Positions 44,731 through 53,291 of a DNA stretch of 64,000 bases are shown here, piece by piece. The stretch's first letter is position 1; every line of letters begins with the position of its first letter. Both the position numbers and the translations under genes were made by a program. The stretch is from Flagellimonas aurea (GTDB lineage: Bacteria; Bacteroidota; Bacteroidia; Flavobacteriales; Flavobacteriaceae), in NCBI RefSeq assembly GCF_017313785.1, contig NZ_JAFLNL010000001.1, positions 372,001 through 436,000 of the forward strand, in the 5' to 3' direction. The notes beneath the pieces are model-generated. The model saw nothing but the letters and a program-made list of their open reading frames with translations, was not told the DNA's origin and made no database searches.

Positions 44731-45674
44731 ACGCGCTGTTTTCCTAATAGTTGTTGTTCATAATACGTGATGGTCTCCATGAGCGCCCTATCCAATTCAT
44801 AGATGGCGTTATAGCCCAAATCGGCAAAACGGGTCACATTGGCCCTGGAATGTTTGACGTCCCCTGCCCGTTCGTTCTCGAAGACTATCCGGGAACGCGA
44901 ACCGGTAATGGAGATGATCTGTTGTGCCAGTTCCAATATAGAGGTACTTTGCCCCAGGGCCACATTGTACATTTCCGTTCCCTGTTCCATGGCGAAAAGA
45001 TTGGCCCCCACGATATCCTTGACATAGATAAAATCCCGTGTCTGATGACCATCCCCATAGATGACCAAGGGTTGGTCCGTCAATGCTTGTCGTATAAATA
45101 TGGGAACTGCCGCCGCATAACTCGAGGAGGGGTTTTGACGTGGTCCAAACACATTGAAATAGCGCAAGGAAGTGGTCGGAACCCCCCACTGCTCCCGATA
45201 CATCCGAAGGTAATATTCGCCATCCAATTTGGTCACGGCATAAGGGGTCATCGGTTCAGGGGCCATCCCTTCCTGTTTGGGCAGGGTCGGGTTGTTGCCA
45301 TAAATGGCGGCCGAACTGGAAAGAACGACCTTACAGCCCTTGTTTTTTTTGGCAGCCTCCAGAATGTTCAGGGTCCCCTGAACATTTATAGCAAGACATT
45401 CTTCGATGCGTTCGAGGGATTCTGGGACACTCACCAAGGCCGCCAAATGAAAGATTCCCTTGGCACCATCAGCCAATGCGACCATGGTATCCCTGTCCCT
45501 GATATCGGCCTCTACGAATTCCACCGCCAAGTGTTCGATATTGGCCGGGAAACCTGTTCTCAAATTATCCACCACGATGACCTTGTGCCCTTGCGAAGCC
45601 AAGCTTTCAGCTATATGGCCACCAATAAAACCGGCACCGCCCGTTACTACATATTTATCCATTCCATCACACAT
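44727..45674 (-). CDS. UDP-sugar 4-epimerase (Gne/WbpP-like)
   Basis: 315 residues from the first ATG; an ATG at 45662 (MDKYVVTGG) gives 311 and is the better start. Extended SDR with TGGAGFIGGH (NAD site), LSSSAAIYG and TPYAVTK (Tyr141, Lys145, counted from 45662). The position corresponding to the residue that closes the E. coli GalE pocket (Tyr299) lies in GDVKHSRAN and is Ser272. Small residues at this position, as in the WbpP motif GDVRHSQAD, allow N-acetylated substrates. I therefore favour UDP-GalNAc/UDP-GlcNAc interconversion over UDP-galactose only. Encoded between the nucleotidyltransferase and the symporter. Confidence 0.85.
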   Translation of the reverse strand: MCDGMDKYVVTGGAGFIGGHIAESLASQGHKVIVVDNLRTGFPANIEHLAVEFVEADIRDRDTMVALADGAKGIFHLAALVSVPESLERIEECLAINVQGTLNILEAAKKNKGCKVVLSSSAAIYGNNPTLPKQEGMAPEPMTPYAVTKLDGEYYLRMYREQWGVPTTSLRYFNVFGPRQNPSSSYAAAVPIFIRQALTDQPLVIYGDGHQTRDFIYVKDIVGANLFAMEQGTEMYNVALGQSTSILELAQQIISITGSRSRIVFENERAGDVKHSRANVTRFADLGYNAIYELDRALMETITYYEQQLLGKQRV

Positions 45675-46556
45675 TTAGGCCCAATCCAGCACACTGTAAT
45701 GCGCTTCCAGGTACTTTTTCACATCAACAATATCATCTTTGGCCGTTAGATCGGGAACGTGCTCCGAGAATGGCACCCCTATGGCGGATCGGGGGAACTC
45801 CCCCAACATGTTCAAAAAAGCGGTAGGGAGCTCCTTCTCATCACGCTCGGGATGGACGGGGCAATTCTTAAGATAGGGATACATTTTTTCGCCATCAAAG
45901 GTGAACGCATTCATGCTCACTCGAAGTTTCCCCCATTGGTCCCTGTAGGCGTCCACTTGATCTGCCTTGGGCTTTTCTATAATATCCAGTAGATAACCCT
46001 CGTCATCCAATTTGGCCAGGGCAAAGCGTGAAATACGTTCTTCCGGGAAATCCATCGCACTACGATCATACGCGATGAACGCGTTAGGGACCTCCGTGAC
46101 CCGCAGCGCACGAAAAGCTTCCACTGAATATAGATTATCACTGTTACAGACGGAAAAACGCTGCTCTTGCAACTCGGGGTACTGGGTTACGGCCTGATAC
46201 AGAGCATCTGCGGTACCGTAGGGTTTGATCATGCCATCAGGTACAAATTGCACGGCAAAGTTGATTTCCAAACCATGGAAATGATTGCCCGCACTTTGGG
46301 ATCCATAAAAGTCTTGGAACAATTGGCCGTTTTCGCCCACAACGATATAAATATTGGTAAAACCGGCCGCTTTGGCATTATATAATACATAATCCAACAT
46401 GGGCCGGCCTTGCTTGCCCACCCCAATAAGTCCTTTGCTACGTTCATTGGCCTGCTTGATATCCTCTTCGCTCAAACCATCTGAACGTGTGGCCTCTTTT
46501 TTCATTCTGGAGGAGGCTCCCCCAGCCAAGATCACTAAACTTGAAATTGCCTTCAT
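45675..46556 (-). CDS. Sugar-1-phosphate nucleotidyltransferase
   Basis: 293 residues of the GlmU/RmlA-like nucleotidyltransferase fold. The nucleotide loop ILAGGASSRM (9-18) is a variant of the usual GGxGTRL, KPYGTADALYQA is the GTADA motif seen in pyrophosphorylases, and VCNSDNLY carries the metal-binding Asp. A C-terminal left-handed helix is absent, so it is a single-domain uridylyl- or similar transferase. With a kinase upstream and an epimerase downstream it should load HexNAc-1-P onto UTP and, in reverse, release the epimerised sugar-1-P. The exact sugar is inferred from context. Its ATG overlaps the kinase stop (ATGA). Confidence 0.82.
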   Translation of the reverse strand: MKAISSLVILAGGASSRMKKEATRSDGLSEEDIKQANERSKGLIGVGKQGRPMLDYVLYNAKAAGFTNIYIVVGENGQLFQDFYGSQSAGNHFHGLEINFAVQFVPDGMIKPYGTADALYQAVTQYPELQEQRFSVCNSDNLYSVEAFRALRVTEVPNAFIAYDRSAMDFPEERISRFALAKLDDEGYLLDIIEKPKADQVDAYRDQWGKLRVSMNAFTFDGEKMYPYLKNCPVHPERDEKELPTAFLNMLGEFPRSAIGVPFSEHVPDLTAKDDIVDVKKYLEAHYSVLDWA

Positions 46557-47683
46557 TTTGATTTATTTTGATTAGCTGTTACGACATGGGTTCCCGGGTC
46601 GACATGGACCGCATACGCATCCCTGGCCCCGGCTTGCATCAATGCGTCGATGATCTTTTGCTGTTCGCCCGCTTTGGAAAGGACAACGATGCTCCCCCCC
46701 CTTCCCGAACCAACAATTTTGGCGCCTAGGGCACCTGCAGCGTTGGCACCATCCACCATACGGTCGATCAAGGGCAGGGTTATTTCCAAATAGTCCTTGA
46801 GAATATGGTGGTGCGCGTTCATTAGTTTTCCAATATGTTCCAGGTCGATTTTCGGTTTCCTGAATGCTTCCAAGGCCCTTTGGGTGATATCATGATTGCG
46901 CACGGCTGCCTCAAAATATACCCGTAGCCCGTCGTTCACATAAGGAACATATTGGGGAAAGTCTTGGATACTAAGTCCCTTGATATCAAACCCGGGAACT
47001 TTTTCCTTGACCCTATGGATGGCCAATAAAGCCTTTTCCTTCAATTCGCCCAGCACCCCTGTGGTCTCCTTGGGAATACCGGATTCCGCAACGATCAGAC
47101 CGGGTATGTTCAGATCAAAGACCTCATAGCTCAAATCGTCGCCCGTCTCCAAATAGATGACATTGCCGAGCCCTATACTATACTGGTCCATTTTGCCTCC
47201 TGGAAAACCATGAAAGGCCACCTCTGCCTCATAGGCGATCCTGGAAATAAATTCCTTATCGATAGTGGCACTGCATCCATATGCCGTCACCAAAAATTGG
47301 ATCCATGAAACGATTACGGCACTGGAACTGGAGGTACCTGCATTGATGGCAATATTACCGGTAATGGTGATATCATAACCCTGATTGGGAACACATCCAT
47401 AGTGCTCCAAGATATCCATGGCGGCCAAAAAATAATCCCCTCTTGGCACCGGGCCCTTTCTATCGATGTCGATATATCGATGTCCTCCGATATCCGGAGT
47501 ATCCACGAACAATCTTTTTTCACCATTCGGCTTGGCCCTTAAGGTAATGTGCCGATCAATGGCACAGGCAATTACAGGCAATTCCAAATAATCTTGGTGG
47601 TCGCCGAACAAACAGGTTCTCCCAGGGGATTTCACAACGATTTCCCCGGTATCCAAAAACGGAACTATTGAATTATCTATCAC
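46553..47683 (-). CDS. GHMP-family sugar kinase
   Basis: 376 residues. GHMP motifs: SPGRTCLFGDHQDY (19-32), a variant of the galactokinase signature PGRVNLIGEHTDY, the ATP-binding NAGTSSSSAV (114-123), and a C-terminal GAKIVGSGRGGSIVVL. Galactokinase-like kinases in this group phosphorylate C1 of galactose, L-fucose, arabinose or N-acetylhexosamines; human GALK2 is the GalNAc example. The start is a GTG because an in-frame TAA precedes it directly; a 4-codon ATG frame at 47694 ends within this GTGA. First gene of the minus operon, next to the operator pair at 47754-47791. Confidence 0.85.
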   Translation of the reverse strand: MIDNSIVPFLDTGEIVVKSPGRTCLFGDHQDYLELPVIACAIDRHITLRAKPNGEKRLFVDTPDIGGHRYIDIDRKGPVPRGDYFLAAMDILEHYGCVPNQGYDITITGNIAINAGTSSSSAVIVSWIQFLVTAYGCSATIDKEFISRIAYEAEVAFHGFPGGKMDQYSIGLGNVIYLETGDDLSYEVFDLNIPGLIVAESGIPKETTGVLGELKEKALLAIHRVKEKVPGFDIKGLSIQDFPQYVPYVNDGLRVYFEAAVRNHDITQRALEAFRKPKIDLEHIGKLMNAHHHILKDYLEITLPLIDRMVDGANAAGALGAKIVGSGRGGSIVVLSKAGEQQKIIDALMQAGARDAYAVHVDPGTHVVTANQNKSK

Positions 47684-47753
47684 TTACTTACCATATTAAA
47701 TACATAGGAACCACGATAGATTCCTTTCAATTCTGGTGCAATATATAAAAAAA

Positions 47754-47791
47754 TGTGTACGTACACACTAAATTAGTGTTATCGTTAACAC
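47754..47791. promoter_or_regulatory. LacI-type operator pair between kinase and regulator
   Basis: TGTGTACGTACACA (47754-47767), a perfect palindrome centred on CpG, is followed eight nt later by GTGTTATCGTTAACAC (47776-47791, arms GTGTTA/TAACAC). The same two motifs stand in opposite order at 29598-29636. They lie 71 bp before the kinase start and 35 bp before the LacI start, so one site set can control both. Confidence 0.88.
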
Positions 47792-47826
47792 GAATAGATT
47801 TCCATTTTTGGATATATTTGTCCGTC

Positions 47827-48855
47827 ATGAAGAAAAAAATCACCATTAAGGACATTGCCAAAGTGGCCAATGTATCCATAGGCACTGTGGACAGGGTCAT
47901 ACACAAAAGGGGGAAAGTTTCAGAAAAAGCACTTCTTAAAGTCAATGCGGCCCTTGAGGAGCTGAACTATAAGGCCAACCCCTTGGCACGTTCCTTAAAA
48001 AACAATGTGATTTATACCATTGCCATCTTGATTCCCGATCCCGAAAAAGATCTGTACTGGCTTCCTTGTCGAAAAGGTATTGAAGAGGTCATTTCGGAAT
48101 ATGAAGCCTTTGATGTGGATATCTCGGTACATTTTTTTGACCCTTCAAAACCCACGTCCTTTGTCCAAAAGGGCATGGAACTTATCGCTATGTGCCCCAA
48201 TGCCTTTTTGTTCGTACCGTTGTTCGAACGGGAGAGCGACCGGCTCCTGGAAGCGCTGAACCAACGGGATATCATCAAGGCCACCTTTAACAGTCTACCC
48301 CGAAACCATGTGGACCAACATGTTGGGCAGGACCTTTATCTAAGTGGCCGGGTCGGCGCCAAGCTTATTTATGACTTTGTACGGCCCGCTTCAAAAATCG
48401 CCATTATCCATATTGACGAGGCGTTCAACAATGCCATCCATATGCAACAAAAAGAAGAAGGCTTCAAGTCATTTTTTAAGGAAATGTCCCCTGGACATGA
48501 GATCCACACCAAAATTGTGGATACCGAACAAATACGGCAGACCTTATCCGACTTCATTCAGGAAAACCAGATTACGATGTTCTTTGTGACCACCTCAAAG
48601 ACCTACGAGGTAGCACGTACCTTGGAATCCTTGGACATGGCAGGTACCGTTGTCGGTTATGACCTACTCCCGGATAACCTCAGCTATTTAAAAAAGGGAA
48701 GGATACAGTTCCTGATCCATCAAGCACCGGGGCTTCAAGCTTCTTTATCTTTAAAAAGTTTGGTAGAAAAGCTCCTATTCGATAAAGAATCACCCAAAAA
48801 GCAATTATTGCCCATTGAGATCATCAATTCGGAAAATGTCGAGAGCTATCCGTAG
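47827..48855 (+). CDS. LacI-family transcriptional regulator
   Basis: 342 residues from the ATG at 47827; the frame extends upstream only through the operator region. The N-terminal HTH (ITIKDIAKVANVSIGTVDRV, residues ~4-23) and hinge helix (NPLARSLKNN) are clear. A periplasmic-binding-protein-like effector domain follows (~60-340, IAILIPDPEKDLYWLPCRKG). The GTVDRVIHKRGKVS variant of the recognition helix is typical of Bacteroidota LacI regulators of sugar loci. It is divergent from the kinase-to-mutase operon and shares an operator pair with the distant SusCD operon, so it is the likely switch of the whole 18-kb locus. Confidence 0.92.
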   Translation: MKKKITIKDIAKVANVSIGTVDRVIHKRGKVSEKALLKVNAALEELNYKANPLARSLKNNVIYTIAILIPDPEKDLYWLPCRKGIEEVISEYEAFDVDISVHFFDPSKPTSFVQKGMELIAMCPNAFLFVPLFERESDRLLEALNQRDIIKATFNSLPRNHVDQHVGQDLYLSGRVGAKLIYDFVRPASKIAIIHIDEAFNNAIHMQQKEEGFKSFFKEMSPGHEIHTKIVDTEQIRQTLSDFIQENQITMFFVTTSKTYEVARTLESLDMAGTVVGYDLLPDNLSYLKKGRIQFLIHQAPGLQASLSLKSLVEKLLFDKESPKKQLLPIEIINSENVESYP

Positions 48856-48862
48856 GTCCCTG

Positions 48863-49489
48863 TCAGCCTAGTATCAATTTCCCAAAAGCGGACTTTACAT
48901 GAAAATCCGGGGTATCGGTCCCAGGGTCCACCCAAGTGATCCAATTAAAGCTGGGCGCTTCCCCGTTTCCGGTTCCAAGCCGCTGGCAATCTCCCCTGAA
49001 AATCCCTGCATTCAAATTCCCGTCTTTTAAAATACCCAGATCGGCCAAAGATTTTAAACTGATCTTTGCCTCTACCAGATAGCCATCCTCATGGACCTCG
49101 GCCCGAACGGACAATTCTTCCTGAGGCCAACACCAGGTATAATCAAAATCCCTATAAAACGAGGCCCTGTAATCCAAGATCCTACCAAGAGGGTCCAACT
49201 CCAGACAATAATAACGTTCCAAGTCCTCATCGGTCCTAAAAAAGATCTCTATCCTGTCCGAATCGGCAACATCGAGTTTATGGTCCCTATCAGTGGAAAC
49301 CAAAATTTCCCTATCCTTGACATCATACCTGAGGTATAGCCAATCCTCATCGTACAATGCCCTAAATAATGTACGCTGTACAGCTGTGTCCGTCCAAGGT
49401 TGGATAAAATCTTTAAGGGTATCCGCCCTACTCCAGGCATCATTATCAAAGTCCTGCCCTGATAAGGACCTCACCTGATACGTTTTCAT
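48863..49489 (-). CDS. CBM9-like (DOMON-type) protein without signal peptide
   Basis: 208 residues of the carbohydrate-binding family 9-like fold: FDNDAWSRADTLKDF, LFRALYDEDWLYLRYDVKD, VADSDRIEIFFRTDEDLERY (the acidic D-x-(V/I)E-F motif) and a C-terminal GIFRGDCQRLGTGNGEAPSF. Members usually are exported or part of larger surface proteins, but this one begins MKTYQVRSLSGQDF with no signal peptide, so it seems cytoplasmic unless the true start is missed. It converges on the LacI gene with 7 bp between stops. Likely binds a sugar; role unclear. Confidence 0.72.
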   Translation of the reverse strand: MKTYQVRSLSGQDFDNDAWSRADTLKDFIQPWTDTAVQRTLFRALYDEDWLYLRYDVKDREILVSTDRDHKLDVADSDRIEIFFRTDEDLERYYCLELDPLGRILDYRASFYRDFDYTWCWPQEELSVRAEVHEDGYLVEAKISLKSLADLGILKDGNLNAGIFRGDCQRLGTGNGEAPSFNWITWVDPGTDTPDFHVKSAFGKLILG

Positions 49490-49681
49490 GTTTTTTTGCT
49501 TTTATTGGGAGAAAAATGACCAGAGATATGTCGGTCAACCCCACTTTTTAATGAGATTACTAAATTAATAAAGGACATGGATTTCCTATTATAGATTGTC
49601 CATTTTATTTCACTGTTCTTTCTTTCAAATAAAAAAGCACAAGAATACCATTAATAAGAAAATTGAAAATTAAGCTTTTCA

Positions 49682-49928
49682 ATGGTCTATAACATTAGAC
49701 AGGAATACTTTAAATATGCCAATGAGGGACAGCATGAAAAAAGCAATTGATATCTTAAAGTTTATTGTCCAGGCTTGTTCCAATCAATGGTATCCCTACA
49801 GTATTCTTGCAGAATTTCAATTACAGGCCGGGCAGAAGGATGAAGCCATCAAGAACTACAAAAAAAGTTTGGAACTGAATCCAAATAATGAGCAAACCAT
49901 TCAACAACTGCAAAAATTGGAACATTAG
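49682..49928 (+). pseudogene. Frameshifted TPR-protein fragment
   Basis: The frame from 49682 reads MVYNIRQEYFKYANEGQHEK and then hits a stop. Removing one A from the A6 run at ~49738 continues it as AIDILKFIVQACSNQWYPYS, ILAEFQLQAGQKDEAIKNYK and SLELNPNNEQTIQQLQKLEH. That is the TPR tail seen at the C-terminus of many Bacteroidota serine hydrolases. The separate ATG at 49716 would give only the last 70 residues. I read it as a decayed fragment whose catalytic part is absent. Confidence 0.6.
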
Positions 49929-50024
49929 CAATAAAGGAAAACCTTTCTCTAAACCAATTTAATAAATCGCGACGCCTAAAAGATTATTTGATAACTTGTA
50001 AGAGAATAATCTAACACTGATCTA

Positions 50025-53000
50025 ATGGCCATTAACTATAACAAATGGAACGTTCTTATGGGTTGGGGAGTGTTCCTGCTCAGTCTATTGGTATATTCCT
50101 TAACGGTTGAGCCCACAGTAAGCTTTTGGGATTCCGGTGAATATATCGCTTCATCCGCCAAATTGCAGATTGCCCATCCTCCGGGAGCACCTTTGTTCCA
50201 GATGATAGGGGCGTTTTTTGCCCAATTTGCCCTAGAAGCTGATCAAGTGGCCAAAATGGTAAACTATATGTCCGTTCTTTCATCGGCTTTTACCATTCTT
50301 TTTCTTTTTTGGACAATTACCAACCTTACCAAAAAATTGGTTGCAAAAGATGGGGTCTTTACCGACAACAAAGCTTTTATGGTAATTACCAGCGGCCTAG
50401 TGGGAAGCCTGACTTATACGTTTTCGGATAGTTTTTGGTTCAATGCAGTTGAAACCGAGGTCTATGCAATGGCCAGTTTGATCATGGCTTCACTCATTTA
50501 TTTGGGAATACGTTGGACAGATGACCTTGATGAACCAAGGGGAAATCGATGGCTGTTACTGATTACTTTTATAATAGGCTTGACCTTTGGCGTACAGTTT
50601 ATGGGGTTCTTGGCGATACCGGCAATTGTTTTGATGTACTTTTTCAAAAAACACAGGAGTATCTCACCAAAGAAGTTCATTGTGGCCAATATCGTCGCTA
50701 TCGGTATCCTGTTGTTGATTTTTAAGTTTTCATTGACCTATGTACTTAAACTTTTTGGCTGGAGCGAGGTCTTTTTTGTAAACAACTTTGGACTTCCCTT
50801 CAATTCGGGGACTATTTTAATGGGTCTGTTCCTTGTAACATTATTTTGGATAGGGCTGAGATATACCAAAAAAAAGGGTTTTGTAAATGCCAACACTTCC
50901 ATATTGGCCTTGGCATTCCTTTTTATGGGGTTTTCCACTTGGTTGATGATGCCCATTCGAGCCAATGCACATGTGGTCATCAATGAAAATGATCCCTCCG
51001 ATGCACGCGCACTTTTGGCCTATTACAATAGGGAACAATACCCCAGTGCGGAAAGTCCCTTTTATGGTGCCTATTACAGCAATAGGTTTGGAGATTTTGG
51101 CGAACCGATGGATGACAAACCCAAATATGAAAAAGATGAGGCATTGGGGAGGTACGTGGTCGTCAACAAATACGAGGATGCAAATCAAAAGCCCGATAAA
51201 AGACATGTGGGATTGCTTCCAAGACTTTGGAGCGATCAACATGCGGAAAACTATATCGCTTATTTCGGCCCCTTGGATTTTGAGGTAAAACCAAAATTTA
51301 AAGGAAACAAGGAAATTGCCCAGACCATTGCGCAAATTAAAACAGGTTTCCAGAACGGAGATTTGGACGCTTCCGATTATGTCCGTGCATTGGAGACACT
51401 TGATGAATATATTACCGTTCATCCACCCACTCTTTGGCAAAATTTGGAGTATATGTTATCCTATCAGTTTGGATATATGTATTTCAGATACCTGATGTGG
51501 AATTTTACAGGTCGACAGAATGATTTACAGGGGCGTTATGATGGCAATGGAGAATGGCTCAGTGGCATACAGCTTTTGGACGAAGCCCGATTGGGCAATC
51601 AAAAATATCTGCCACAGGATGACCTGAAGAACAAGGCGCGAAACACCTATTACTTCCTTCCTTTGATTTTGGGGTTATTGGGCTTGGTGTTTCAACTTTC
51701 CAAGAACCCGAGACAGTTTTGGGTCTTTTTTGTGTTCTTCTTGTTTACGGGATTGGCGATTCAGTTTTATACCAACCCGACCATTTTTCAGCCTAGGGAG
51801 CGTGATTATTCTTTGGTGGGATCATTTTATGTCTTCTCCTTGTGGGTTGGAATGGGTGTATATGGCTTATATGAAATGGTAAAAAGCATGGGGCGTTACC
51901 GAATCGTTTCTCGTGGATTGGCGGTCATATGTTTGGCCTGTGCGCCTGTGTTGATGGCCTTTCAAAATTGGGACGATCATGACCGATCCAATAAATTTAC
52001 CGCAAGAGCGGCCGCTAAGGCATATTTGGATTCGGTGCAGGAAAATGCTGGTGGCATACTTTTCACCATAGGGGATATCGATACTTTCCCATTGTGGTAT
52101 GCACAGGATATCGAGAATTATAGAACAGATGTTAGGGTTGTGGTCTCAGGATACCTATCAACTGACTGGTATATCGATCAGATGAAGCGTAAAGCTTATG
52201 AAAGTGATGCCGTTCCATCCCAAATGACACATGACAAGTACCATTACGGTGCCAGAGATGTGGTTTACTACAGACCCATTCAAGGTCTAAAGGATAAAAG
52301 ATGGGAAATAAAGGACTTTATGAACTGGATTGCCAGTGACCACCCAAGGACCAAAATTGGATATTTGTTTGAGAGCAATGGGGCCGATGTAAGTCAATAT
52401 TCCGATTACGCCAAAGAACTTGTTTATTATCCCACGAATAAAATTCGGATCCCTGTCAATAAGGAGAATGTTCTAAGTTCGGGATTGGTCAAAGCAGAGG
52501 ATGCAGACCTTATCGTGGATTATATTGACATTGATCTACCAGAGACAGGACTTACTAAAAACCGGATAATGATGCTGGACATTTTGGCTAACAATGATTG
52601 GCAACGGCCCATTTATTTTTCTGGGGGCAGCTATGATGATGCTGAGTATATTTGGATGAAGGACTACCTTCAGTTGGAGGGACTGGCCTATAAGTTGATT
52701 CCCATCAAAACTCCCAATAACAATTCAATTGAATTGGGACGCATAGATACGGAATTGATGTATCAGAAGGTCATGCATTGGGAATGGGGCAATTCAGGAA
52801 GTCCTGAAATTTATCATGATCCCGAAACAAGAAAACACTTTGGGGTAATAGTGAGAAGCACAGTTGGCCGCTTGACCGAACAACTCATCCAAGAAGGTAA
52901 AATTGACAAGGCGCGGAACATTGTTGAATTGATTATGGAAAAAGTACCAGTGGAATATTATGGCCACTATGTTTTTGTGGAGCCTTATTTGGATGGGTAT

Positions 53001-53255
53001 TATAAAATCGGTGAAACGACCAAGGCCAGGGAATTGTTTGGTTTCCTAAAATCCAAATACCAAGAAAAATTGAAATATATCGGTAGCCTGACACTTGATC
53101 GGCAATATGATAATGTGGAAAGATTATTAAGGTCTATTGAGGGGTACAAAAGAGTATTGGGAATTGTCGAATCCAATCAGGACAATGGAATTCTGGAAAA
53201 AGAGGTTGAAGAATTCAATGAAACCCTCTCAAAATTTGAACTGCTAGAGGAATGA
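50025..53255 (+). CDS. DUF2723 membrane protein, O-mannosyltransferase-like
   Basis: 1076 residues. The N-terminal ~380 and a middle block (~540-640) are strongly hydrophobic with about 12 transmembrane helices. The first luminal loop carries DSGEYIASSAKLQIAHPPGA, the acidic motif characteristic of DUF2723 and related to GT-C protein O-mannosyltransferases (TMEM260 group). The C-terminal ~400 residues are soluble with helical repeats. Expected to transfer a lipid-linked sugar to periplasmic or secreted proteins. It stands alone, flanked on both sides by small pseudogenes. Confidence 0.85.
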   Translation: MAINYNKWNVLMGWGVFLLSLLVYSLTVEPTVSFWDSGEYIASSAKLQIAHPPGAPLFQMIGAFFAQFALEADQVAKMVNYMSVLSSAFTILFLFWTITNLTKKLVAKDGVFTDNKAFMVITSGLVGSLTYTFSDSFWFNAVETEVYAMASLIMASLIYLGIRWTDDLDEPRGNRWLLLITFIIGLTFGVQFMGFLAIPAIVLMYFFKKHRSISPKKFIVANIVAIGILLLIFKFSLTYVLKLFGWSEVFFVNNFGLPFNSGTILMGLFLVTLFWIGLRYTKKKGFVNANTSILALAFLFMGFSTWLMMPIRANAHVVINENDPSDARALLAYYNREQYPSAESPFYGAYYSNRFGDFGEPMDDKPKYEKDEALGRYVVVNKYEDANQKPDKRHVGLLPRLWSDQHAENYIAYFGPLDFEVKPKFKGNKEIAQTIAQIKTGFQNGDLDASDYVRALETLDEYITVHPPTLWQNLEYMLSYQFGYMYFRYLMWNFTGRQNDLQGRYDGNGEWLSGIQLLDEARLGNQKYLPQDDLKNKARNTYYFLPLILGLLGLVFQLSKNPRQFWVFFVFFLFTGLAIQFYTNPTIFQPRERDYSLVGSFYVFSLWVGMGVYGLYEMVKSMGRYRIVSRGLAVICLACAPVLMAFQNWDDHDRSNKFTARAAAKAYLDSVQENAGGILFTIGDIDTFPLWYAQDIENYRTDVRVVVSGYLSTDWYIDQMKRKAYESDAVPSQMTHDKYHYGARDVVYYRPIQGLKDKRWEIKDFMNWIASDHPRTKIGYLFESNGADVSQYSDYAKELVYYPTNKIRIPVNKENVLSSGLVKAEDADLIVDYIDIDLPETGLTKNRIMMLDILANNDWQRPIYFSGGSYDDAEYIWMKDYLQLEGLAYKLIPIKTPNNNSIELGRIDTELMYQKVMHWEWGNSGSPEIYHDPETRKHFGVIVRSTVGRLTEQLIQEGKIDKARNIVELIMEKVPVEYYGHYVFVEPYLDGYYKIGETTKARELFGFLKSKYQEKLKYIGSLTLDRQYDNVERLLRSIEGYKRVLGIVESNQDNGILEKEVEEFNETLSKFELLEE

Positions 53256-53291
53256 ACATAATTTATCCATAATTCAATTAAAGAATTTTCA

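Noticed and set aside
44751..45749. 332-codon open frame antisense to the epimerase gene
   Set aside because: Its translation has no recognisable pattern, it mirrors a clear SDR gene codon for codon, and long antisense frames are common over GC-rich genes here.
47813..47820. TATATTTG, a match to the Bacteroidota -7 promoter element
   Set aside because: It lies only 6 bp before the LacI start codon and has no -33 partner at the right distance, so I do not call a promoter.
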